A stretch of 64,000 nt of DNA from Spinacia oleracea. Taxonomy: Eukaryota > Streptophyta > Magnoliopsida > Caryophyllales > Amaranthaceae. Below are positions 23,561 to 31,790 of the stretch, one piece after another. The notes below the pieces were generated by a model, which saw only the letters and a program-made list of their open reading frames with translations, was not told the DNA's origin and ran no database searches. Each line of letters begins with the position of its first letter. The stretch's first letter is position 1. Position numbers and translations under genes: made by a program. The DNA is taken from contig NC_079491.1 in the NCBI RefSeq assembly GCF_020520425.1, positions 33,037,449 to 33,101,448 on the forward strand, written 5' to 3'.

Positions 23561-24246
23561 GAACTTCTTATTTTGCCTATGTAGAAGGGCTTTTGTGATT
23601 ACAACCTGTTGGTGGGTCGTAATATTTCCTGATTAGATGTGTCCTATAAGTGGGTCCACACTGTGTATATTTTTGTTTAACAATATATTTTTTTTTTGAG
23701 ATATCCAAACATGATATGGTGTGTGGCGCAGTCTGGGAATGTGATTTTGATTGCGCGCTCCTTGTTGGAGTCCATTTTTTGCGAGCCCCCAAGCGTTGGG
23801 GCTCGTCGGTTGTTTTTTGTATCTTGTAATCATGTTTGGGGTCACGCTCGTATGTGCGAGCGACCTCCTATAGTAGTGTGCTATTTTAGCGAAGCCATGG
23901 AGTGCGACTTTAGTTTTCAGGCGACATCCGGTTTTGGCTTGGCCCGGATTATCCCTTTGACAGACAGACATTTCCTATTTGGAAAACCAATGACTTGACG
24001 ACACATATTTTTGGTGTTTCGAAGAATGACCATGATATTTAATTTGCTTTTTTGAAAAGTGTACATGAGCGTTTTCTGAGACGAGTCTAAGTTTCGACCA
24101 AGTTTTAATGTTATTTTTTTTTGCTTATTTGGGAGCTAAAGGTGCTTTGGGCTTGATCTTACTTGCAATAGGGCCTCGTGTTTTAGCAACACGGTCTTAA
24201 GTCCTTTCTTATTCCGTGTTTTGTGAAATCTGGGCCCTGGGGCTGC

Positions 24247-24307
24247 ATTTTCAGCGCCCATGCTCAGGCGTTAAACATTTCGGCGCCCAGGGGTGGGCGC
24301 TGAAAGT
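24247..24307. repeat. Two-tier hairpin motif B2
   Basis: Same as A2, upstream of the antisense gene promoter. Confidence 0.85.
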
Positions 24308-24386
24308 TCTTTCCTGGTAATATTTGATTTTCGGATTTCTAAACACGTTTCCGAATGGGATCAGGATGTTATTGGGTGCGTTCAGC

Positions 24387-24394
24387 TATATATA
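24387..24394 (+). promoter_or_regulatory. TATA box of antisense gene, copy B
   Basis: TATATATA lies 83 bp before the ATG at 24477. The context matches copy A. Confidence 0.65.
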
Positions 24395-24476
24395 GGGGCT
24401 AGATACGTCCTTATTTTCCACCACTCTCAAATTCTTTCTCTCTTCCTTTGTGCTTTAATTATTCATTGTTTTTGCC

Positions 24477-26279
24477 ATGTCGATCCCTACTTTCTCACTC
24501 CAACGAACTGTTAGGCGTTGGCTACGGGCCCTTATTCCCACAGAAAAAGCTTTGTTAAAAGAATACCACTTAGAGTCACTTTTAGGCTTACAACAAATTA
24601 ATATTGATTATAATTTTCTGCATGCTGCCCTAAGTTTTTGGGACTCCGATCATCATGTTTTTTCTTTTCGGGGCAATGAAATATGTCCTTTGCCCGATGA
24701 ATTTGCTGCGATCCTTGGTTATCCTACTAATGCTACTCCTGTTACCCCTGGTACTATTGAAGAGGGTAAAACAACCATAAGGGCTTTCCTAGGGCTAGAT
24801 GATAACATGTTTGCTGAAATTGTTGTAGACGATAAGGTTAACTTGGCAAAACTCGTAAAACATCATTTTAGGCCTAGTAAGAATATGACCGAACAAAAAT
24901 TGAACATTCGAGCCCTTGTATTTTGCTTGTTGAATCATTATTTGCTGTCGAATAATAATGGTGAGTTCGGTGACATAAGGCTGATCCCCTTGATTAGCCA
25001 TATGGAAAGTTGCTATTCTATTATGCCGTTGGTTGTTGCTGAGACTTTGCTGAGTGCGGATGAGCTGAAGAAGGATGCCAAATCCGAAATTTTTAAGGGA
25101 AGCCCCCTATTACTGCAGGTAATCCATTTTTTTCTTTGCGCACACATACGCCACTTTTACATATTGCCTGGGGCTGAGTTTCAGTGCCCACGGCTGGGCG
25201 CTGGAATTTTTGGCGCCCGGTCCTGGGCGTTGAAACTGCGCTCCAGGAACCGTTTTTTCTTTCTTTTCATTCTTTTGATTCGATCGTACCTGTTTTTGCA
25301 GATTTGGCTTGCGGAACAGCTTAGACTTTTGGAAGCTCCTGCCGATCCTAAACATTATCGCCCTATAGCTTTGGGTAACCGAAAATACTTGCACCAAGGC
25401 CAGGACGAGGCCGAATGGACCTCCTTTTTTACTTGTGGCATTTGTTCTATTAAGTGGGTGGTACCATGGTGGGGTTTGACTACTATGACAGGGGGGTCTG
25501 ATGTATCGGTTTATGTTTCTTTGTTGGGGTTTTCTCGTCCCATTTATATTTTCCCTTACCGAGTCATGCGTCAATATGGTTTAAGGCAGACTATCCCCTT
25601 TTCTGATACGGTACCACCTAAGGTAGCGGCCTTTTCACAAACACGGGTCTTAGCGTGGACTAGGTATTATGATGGTCTCCCGCGTTGGGCCGTAGCTACA
25701 AATGGTTTTGTGGGTCTTTTTGAAAACTATAAGTTGTGGATGAGTTCCGATGACAAAGATGTGAGGACCGAGGCTCGAAATGGGGAGCCGGCTGAGCTTT
25801 TGGTACCTCGTATTCGTGTTAAGTATGAGGGTCCTGATTCTGCAAGACCTCGTACCTATAGTTTTAAGACTGTGAAAGCTCGTCCTGATCGAAAGCGAAA
25901 GGAAGTTCCTCCCCGTTCCAGTGTCAGGCCTAAAAAGATGCCTAAAATGAAGGGGCCTGCTGTTGTTAAAAGAAATGCAAGCTCTCGCGGAGATCATCGC
26001 CGGAACAATGTATGGGTTAGGAAGGCTCAGCCGCCTGTAGAAACAGTGGCTAGCCCAGTTGATGATAATAACCCTTCTCCCATCATTGCCTGTGCCTTCG
26101 AGGCTGAGCGGGCTATAATTGAGAATGTTTCTGAAGCCTTGACATCTTTGGAAGTTAGTGTCCAGGAGCCGGTTCTTATGGAGATTGATATTGGGGCAGC
26201 GCAGAAGACTGTGGGGGTGGATCCTGCGAACATTGCTCTCTACAAGACTTTATTTGATGATCCGGAAGAACTAGAGTAG
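24477..26279 (+). CDS. Plant-mobile-domain/DUF7745-like protein, antisense gene, copy B
   Basis: The exons are 24477-25118 and 25302-26279, with the same stop-free 183-nt intron at 25119-25301. The spliced product would have 539 residues. The domain layout is as in copy A: an N-terminal PMD/DUF7745-like region, then a basic nuclear-signal-like stretch, then an acidic end. It differs from copy A at 15 of 600 codons in amino acid and at about four silently. AATAAA follows at 26373-26378. It lies where pol would be, in antisense. It may be a captured host-derived domain used as a regulator, but no role can be read from the sequence. Confidence 0.7.
   Translation: MSIPTFSLQRTVRRWLRALIPTEKALLKEYHLESLLGLQQINIDYNFLHAALSFWDSDHHVFSFRGNEICPLPDEFAAILGYPTNATPVTPGTIEEGKTTIRAFLGLDDNMFAEIVVDDKVNLAKLVKHHFRPSKNMTEQKLNIRALVFCLLNHYLLSNNNGEFGDIRLIPLISHMESCYSIMPLVVAETLLSADELKKDAKSEIFKGSPLLLQVIHFFLCAHIRHFYILPGAEFQCPRLGAGIFGARSWALKLRSRNRFFFLFILLIRSYLFLQIWLAEQLRLLEAPADPKHYRPIALGNRKYLHQGQDEAEWTSFFTCGICSIKWVVPWWGLTTMTGGSDVSVYVSLLGFSRPIYIFPYRVMRQYGLRQTIPFSDTVPPKVAAFSQTRVLAWTRYYDGLPRWAVATNGFVGLFENYKLWMSSDDKDVRTEARNGEPAELLVPRIRVKYEGPDSARPRTYSFKTVKARPDRKRKEVPPRSSVRPKKMPKMKGPAVVKRNASSRGDHRRNNVWVRKAQPPVETVASPVDDNNPSPIIACAFEAERAIIENVSEALTSLEVSVQEPVLMEIDIGAAQKTVGVDPANIALYKTLFDDPEELE
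25119..25301 (+). other. Stop-free 3n intron carrying a hairpin motif, copy B
   Basis: The boundaries CAG|GTAATC and TTTTTGCAG|ATTTGG are unchanged from copy A. Hairpin B3 is inside at 25177-25237. Confidence 0.7.
25177..25237. repeat. Two-tier hairpin motif B3 (in intron)
   Basis: Identical in design to A3. Confidence 0.85.
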
Positions 26280-27601
26280 TGTAGTTCTTGCTAGGGTGTA
26301 GGTGCCCTTTATTTATTTCAGTTGTGTTTGTTTTTTATTTCTAGCACTTTGTTTCCCTTCTTATTATACTTTAATAAAGGCGTATTTTAGTTTTCATTTA
26401 ATTTTGTTTCTCCTCTTTTATATGTCTAACACTTTTTTTTTTACACAAAGAATATATTTTTTATTTGGACCGAATCCTTGGTAAGGATTGCCTACGTATC
26501 TTGTCAGAATCAGGTCGCGCGTAGTTCTAGCTTTAGAATAATTTCTAGTATGCCGGATTTCGGTAAATATGTCCTGAAGTGGGAACATATTACTTAATCG
26601 GTCAAATGAGTGAAGTATTTATCATTATTTTCATCTGCCGTTTTTTTTTTCATAGGTTGCGTAAAATTCGACCAATTTGTATAGCTGTATTCTTGGTAAA
26701 CCTATTTGGATACGTATTGTACCCCCCAAGTGTTCGTTATTTTTCCGTTGTGTGCGGATAAAATGACGAGCACTTTCGAAAAAGAAAACTTTTGGCAGGC
26801 AGAGAGTTTCAACGCCCAGGCTGGGGCGTCAGAAATTTCGGCGCCCAGCCCTCGGCGCTGAAAATGACTTGGGCGGTCAATTTTTGACGTTTTGCTTCAC
26901 ATGTTCTTGCGTTTATTTCTATTTCTCTTTTTTTTGTGCCTTGATATTTTGCTTCGTAGTTTTAAGTTAATTTTGAGGCTATTTTGGAGGTTTTTTTACT
27001 GTTAGCGTGAAACGCATTTTTGTCCAGATTAATTTTTTCTATTGGTGACTCAAAACAGTTTTGAAAATGGAGTCAGGGTGCGGAGTTTATGAAGATCTTT
27101 GTGTAGGTTTTGGATGTAGGTTGGTAGTGAAGGGTGTGATGGAATCTATGTTTTATGAATCTATTTTTTTTGGTATCATTTGCATTTGTTTTAATTTTTG
27201 GTTTCCTTTGATTTTAGGTTGCATGGATTGGTTCTGACACTGGTTGGCTTTTTAGGTTTTGGGGATATGAATGGGATAGTGTGGTTTATTTTGTGGTTTT
27301 CGGGAATTGATTCTCATGGCACTATTTCAAAACCGAGTGGGCTTTGTTTGTTGGGCCTATAGTGGGCCGCTTCTTTATATTTTTTATTTTGCAAGTACAT
27401 TTGGTGTTTATTTAGTGTTAGAATAAAATTTTCAGGAGAAATATTACGCCTTTATTGATTTGGAAAGTAAGGAAAACACACTGAAATAAAACTGACCCAT
27501 ATTCTAAAGGGCCTTAGGACCATCTAAAGTCTCTATTTTTTTTTTTTTTTATCAATCTAAAGAACTACTAGGCGCTTTTTACTAATGGTGCTCTATGTGG
27601 C
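26280..27601. other. Spacer between antisense gene and protease, copy B
   Basis: Convergent 3' region of the two transcription units. It holds the poly(A) signal of the antisense gene, hairpin motif B4 and T-rich tracts. It has no RT or integrase remnant. Confidence 0.6.
26805..26865. repeat. Two-tier hairpin motif B4
   Basis: Same as A4, except that CTGGGCG has become CTCGGCG in the outer 3' arm, which breaks one pair. Confidence 0.8.
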
Positions 27602-29209
27602 TCAAGCCTGGGGTTTAGTCTCATAAAACTTCGGTCCTTCACCGGTACTCATCTTGAATTCCATTCCTTTTGCGTTGAACCACTGATATGTCTTCACCCA
27701 TCCGTTCTCGACCTCTTCTAGTGTTGATGCAGGAGAGATTAACCAGGTTGGATCGTAACCTTCATCTTGTAAAGCTAGGGTAGTCATCACAGTCTCGTCC
27801 TCCATAGGCCTCATTTCGTTAAACAATGTCCATAGAGCCTGGTTGTCCAATATTTCAGCTGTTTTAGTCTTGGTGAGGTGGGGTGCCTCATCCAAGGTGT
27901 GGCAGTCATGGAAAATTTCAAATCCGGGTTTTAGCAAGCCATCCTGAACGAAGGGTTCAGGGAAATCACAGCATGGGTGTTCTTCTCCTTCCCGAATGAA
28001 CATCCCGTTAAGGGTCCTTTGATATGGGGGAAGGAGGGTGGTTTGTTTGGTTTTGTTAAGGCGTAGCCTAGATAGGTGGTCAGCAATATCTTCCTCCGTT
28101 GGTTCATAACCTAAGCCAAAGGGAGTAGATTTGTCGGGAAAAGGATGGAATGTGCATTCCTTCTTCCTTATGCCCAATGGGGTTCCTGGAAAATAGCCTT
28201 GAGCTAACAGCATTCTAGGGATGACTCGGGATGCATGCGGGTCTAGGAATGCTGGATCATAATCTTCGATGAACTGGATTGTTTCTTCCATTTGAAACCC
28301 ATAAAGGTCGTCTGCAGTTTCGGCCGTTCCAACCATAGTACAACTGACGTCGAGAGGAGGGGCGCGGATTTCTAGTATAACCCCGTTATGGTTAAGTTTA
28401 ACCATTTGGTGCAAGGTAGAAGCCACACCTCCTAAGTCATGGAGCCAAGGTCGCCCCAAGAGGAGATTGAAAGTGGGCTTGATGTCGATAATTTGAAACT
28501 CCGTGGTGCGTGCCACAGGCCCGGTTTGTATGGTAAGGTTGATTTTTCCCAATACAGGCCTTCGGGATTTATCATAAGCTCGTACCCCTTGCGTGGAGGT
28601 TTGGAAATCATCGTTTCCTAGCCCCAAGCAATGGGCGGTTCGCAATGGGCAGACATTAACCGCCGAACCATTATCTACGAGCGCTAGGGGGATGTTTTGT
28701 CCTTTGCATCCAACCACTAGGTAAAGGGCTTTATTGTGAGCACTCCCCTCTTTGGGTAAGTCTTTATCAGTGAAAACAATGGCCTTTTCCCCGGCATCTC
28801 TCGTGACATGGCTAACCAATGACTCAGGTGTGATATCTGTAGGTACTGAGATGAGGTCAAGTGAGCGAATAAGCTTTTCGCGATGTTCCTTTGAAGTGCA
28901 CATAAGATCCCAGATGGTAATCTCAGCCTTGGTTCTTTTTAGTTGCTTCAGGAGAGGATTTTCAATGACTTCTGCGACGGTGGTGTGCCACCCATTCTCA
29001 GGAGTTTGCCTAACCGGGATGTCGCCCATAGGAGGTGGGTGAATGTCCGGTTGGTATATTCTTCCGGATCGAGTGAGGTTGTCGACCTCGGGCTCCTGAG
29101 GGGTGGTGTCAATGAGAGCATACCCGGACCAAGTTTCAGTGAAGAAGTCCTGGCCCGAGACTTGAGATAGGTAAATATCTTCAGCATCATCGTTCCACAC
29201 ACCGCACAC
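27602..29209 (-). CDS. pro: Gypsy protease region (pro, pol N-terminus), in frame after gag stop
   Basis: This is an open frame of 535 codons that continues the gag frame after a single TAA (29210-29212). It has no ATG at its start. Residues about 175-200 contain LALVDNGSAVNVCPLRTAHC, with the aspartic protease active site as DNGSA. About 70 residues later LLLGRPWLHDLGGVAS forms the second flap-side block. These are standard for Tat-lineage proteases, which cleave Gag-Pol in the capsid. The frame ends with ETKPQA and a stop, without entering RT. Translation would need readthrough of TAA or splicing. Confidence 0.8.
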   Translation of the reverse strand: MCGVWNDDAEDIYLSQVSGQDFFTETWSGYALIDTTPQEPEVDNLTRSGRIYQPDIHPPPMGDIPVRQTPENGWHTTVAEVIENPLLKQLKRTKAEITIWDLMCTSKEHREKLIRSLDLISVPTDITPESLVSHVTRDAGEKAIVFTDKDLPKEGSAHNKALYLVVGCKGQNIPLALVDNGSAVNVCPLRTAHCLGLGNDDFQTSTQGVRAYDKSRRPVLGKINLTIQTGPVARTTEFQIIDIKPTFNLLLGRPWLHDLGGVASTLHQMVKLNHNGVILEIRAPPLDVSCTMVGTAETADDLYGFQMEETIQFIEDYDPAFLDPHASRVIPRMLLAQGYFPGTPLGIRKKECTFHPFPDKSTPFGLGYEPTEEDIADHLSRLRLNKTKQTTLLPPYQRTLNGMFIREGEEHPCCDFPEPFVQDGLLKPGFEIFHDCHTLDEAPHLTKTKTAEILDNQALWTLFNEMRPMEDETVMTTLALQDEGYDPTWLISPASTLEEVENGWVKTYQWFNAKGMEFKMSTGEGPKFYETKPQA

Positions 29210-29216
29210 TTACCTC
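29207..29216 (-). other. Gag stop codon embedded in splice-donor-like sequence
   Basis: The minus strand reads GAGAGGTAAGTGTG. The TAA gag stop lies inside AG|GTAAGT, a perfect match to the U1 donor consensus. No 3n acceptor nearby is obvious, so splicing is only a possibility and readthrough is the alternative. Confidence 0.5.
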
Positions 29217-30568
29217 TCGATTCGATCCATAGGGACCACAACGAGTGGTGCACCTTGAGGTGTAATATACACCGTGGGGTCGAAATTCTCTGGTTGGTCG
29301 AGAGAGATGTGACAAGAGCCGAGTGGGCTCTTGTTGTTGTTGGGTTTGCCAACGTTAGGGAGAGGTATTACTTCATCCTCTATCATGTCCTGGATCGTAT
29401 GTTTTAGAGTCCAGCTGTTTTCAGTGTCATGCCCATTTCCTTGATGGAATTTACAGTAAGTACCTTCGACCCAATATTTGTTTTTGACAGGAGGGTCACG
29501 GGTGGGGCCTATAGGTCTCAACTTTCCTTGATTGGTTAGTCTTTCAAAGGCTTGTACCAAAGTTGACCCGAGTGGGGCAAACTTTCGGTCTCGGACCCAT
29601 CTTACAGGGTTTCTTCGGGCGGGAGCCTCTTCTACAGCATGGACTTCTTGGGCTTGGGATGTGTTACCCCGATTATAGGTGTTGGTCTTATATGTGGGTT
29701 TGCTCTGTATGGTTTTGGCGAGGTCGTCCTCGATCTTTATTCCCACATCATAAACTCTTTTGAAAGTGTCGAGTCCCAGGTACCTAAGGTGTTGTCTGTA
29801 AGCTGGGTCCAGGTTGTCAATGAATTTTGGGACCAATTCTGTTTCGGGAGGCCTATTGATTAGCTGGGCCGCCTGGTCCCTCCATCTAGCAAAGTAGGTT
29901 GTGAAACCCTCATTTTTCTTTTGGAAGAGAACTTCCAGCTCGCGCATGGTGACTTGGAAATCCATGTTCGACGAGTATTTCTTGATGAAGACATTGACAA
30001 AGTCTTCCCAAGTGGGGAAGAGCTTAGGGTCCTGGTGATAGTACCATTTGAGCGGCACAGGTTCCAAGGACAAAGGAAAGGCAGGTAAGTACATGGACTT
30101 GTCCACGCCTTTCAAGTTCATGGTATTCACAAAGCTCAGTAGATGATCACGGGGATTGTCCGTGGCCTTGAACTTTGGTAAGTCAGATGAACTGAACTTT
30201 TCTGGTAATTTGCCAGGAAAAGGTTCAGGCTCGAGGGAGAAGTATTTGCTCCCCATGGTTTGCCGTAGGACCATTTTTTCAATCCTCTTCTCGTTTTCGA
30301 GGTCATTTTTGGCTTGCGCAGCCGCTAAGGCTTCGTTTTCCATTTTAAGTTGGCCCATAAGTTGGGTCATTTGGACCATCTGGTCTCGCAAATCTTCGAT
30401 GGGCATGTTTGGAGGTGCGAATCGAGGTTGGGGAAGCGGAGATCCTTGAAATGAGGGACGACGGACGGAGCTTGGAGTTACTAAACCTGGTGTTGGCGAT
30501 GTATCTTCGAGACGCACTAGCCGTTGATTCCCTGATCGGCACCAAGTGGCAGGACCAGTCCTAGGCAT
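29210..30568 (-). CDS. gag: Gypsy Gag protein
   Basis: 452 codons. A coiled-coil-like region (about residues 60-110, rich in Gln, Met, Glu, Lys) precedes the retrotransposon Gag core, which reads LPKFKATDNPRDHLLSFVNT, then WEDFVNVFIKKY and FTTYFARWRDQAAQLI. Near residue 375 a CKFHQGNGHDTENSW segment corresponds to the zinc-binding motif of Tat-type Gag, but the usual last Cys is Ser here. Gag would package element RNA into particles. The ATG lies 1.2 kb from the 5' LTR, a normal leader length for this lineage. Confidence 0.88.
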   Translation of the reverse strand: MPRTGPATWCRSGNQRLVRLEDTSPTPGLVTPSSVRRPSFQGSPLPQPRFAPPNMPIEDLRDQMVQMTQLMGQLKMENEALAAAQAKNDLENEKRIEKMVLRQTMGSKYFSLEPEPFPGKLPEKFSSSDLPKFKATDNPRDHLLSFVNTMNLKGVDKSMYLPAFPLSLEPVPLKWYYHQDPKLFPTWEDFVNVFIKKYSSNMDFQVTMRELEVLFQKKNEGFTTYFARWRDQAAQLINRPPETELVPKFIDNLDPAYRQHLRYLGLDTFKRVYDVGIKIEDDLAKTIQSKPTYKTNTYNRGNTSQAQEVHAVEEAPARRNPVRWVRDRKFAPLGSTLVQAFERLTNQGKLRPIGPTRDPPVKNKYWVEGTYCKFHQGNGHDTENSWTLKHTIQDMIEDEVIPLPNVGKPNNNKSPLGSCHISLDQPENFDPTVYITPQGAPLVVVPMDRIER

Positions 30569-31771
30569 AAGATAAGCTAAAGTTTAGGTTCCCAAAGTTT
30601 CAAGCATTACTTAGTCTAGACTTCGACTCTCTAAATTGGGTTTTTTTTTCGCTCTTTCTTCTGTCGGTACACTTTTTTTATTTTTTTTTATTTTGGTCAT
30701 TCTTTGGATTTTCGAAACACCTGCCCGTGTGACATTCATAGTTGTTAGCATGTTCGGTTTTTGTGCCGAGCATTGCCGTCGTAGGAGGCCTAACAACGAC
30801 ACAAAGAGTTATTAATTTTTCGCGAGTCGCTTTTGAAATCGAGTGCTTTTCTTACGCCCTCGTAGCAATTCTTTTTTATGAACATTTTTTGCTACGTATT
30901 TTCCTTTCGTGCGGGCACCGAAGCTGCTGCGCCTGACCAGAAGGCCAAGCAGCTACTTCAGCGCCCAGCGAGGGGCGTGAGAATTTCTGGAGCCCAGCCA
31001 GGGGCGTTGAAAATGCGTCCCTGGCTGGTTCTCGTTTTCTGTCTTCTGTTTATGCGACTTCGACTTGCGTGCTTGCCTAATAACATCCTTTACGCGTAAC
31101 AGCGTTTGTGGGATTCGTTACAGGCCATCCCGAGCGTCGCTTATTGTGTGGCGATCATTCGGGTTTGCGGAACACGTGTTTTGATATAACTCTTTGGTAA
31201 ATTAGTCTATGAATGTTTGGGCAGTTTTTTAGGTCATTGGTTTTCTAGGATAGTTTGTCACACACAATCACATATTTCGCTACACATAACTACATTACAA
31301 ACATGGATTTGAAAATTAAATATGCCATGTAGTTTATGATAGGCTTCTATGGGTAGTTTATTTGCGCCTGGCTTGGTACCGCTTCTATCGTAGATCCAAC
31401 ACATGCCCCGGTCGAGGTAGTGTCTTCAACAGACGAATTTCGCTCAAGAGGCCAACCCGCAAGTGCAAGCCAAGGGGGCATGCAGGCGAGAGGGACCTAA
31501 TGGGCAAGCGATTGGGTTCGGGATAGGTGTACTACCTGCACAAGTAGCGATTGGGAGACATGCGCGGCGTATGCACCCCCCTATTGGCGAAAAAAGGTAT
31601 CCTTAGTCCCAACTCCCGAGGGAGCCGAGATTCGTTATGATGTTCTGCCCGTTCACATTAATATGCTGATTTTCAGGTCGTCCCAACTTGATGGGGAAAT
31701 AAACGCGGGGTAGGATCGTTTCACCCTTCAGCTATTTTTATTACCTACAAGCACGAGTATTTCCTTCACTA
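30569..31771 (-). other. Gypsy 5' leader
   Basis: Non-coding leader between PBS and gag. It contains hairpin motif B5 (30955-31014). Small frames here are shadows. Confidence 0.6.
30955..31014. repeat. Two-tier hairpin motif B5 (5' leader)
   Basis: The outer stem TTCAGCGCCC / GGGCGTTGAA is kept. The inner stem TCTGGAGCCCAG is more diverged. It is the most degenerate copy. Confidence 0.75.
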
Positions 31772-31789
31772 TCCCCAGTGGAGTCGCCA
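31772..31789 (-). promoter_or_regulatory. Gypsy primer binding site
   Basis: The minus strand reads TGGCGACTCCACTGGGGA, one base after the end of the 5' LTR. The implied tRNA 3' end, GGAGUCG-CCA, fits a tRNA whose acceptor begins GACUCC. That suggests tRNA-Arg, which is reported for Ogre/Tat elements. The tRNA identity is inferred and was not searched. Confidence 0.7.
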
Positions 31790-31790
31790 C

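Noticed and set aside
30569..31771. Small ORF upstream of gag as an Ogre-type ORF1
   Set aside because: No frame longer than about 75 codons, and the longest overlaps the hairpin. Leader length and content fit an untranslated region.
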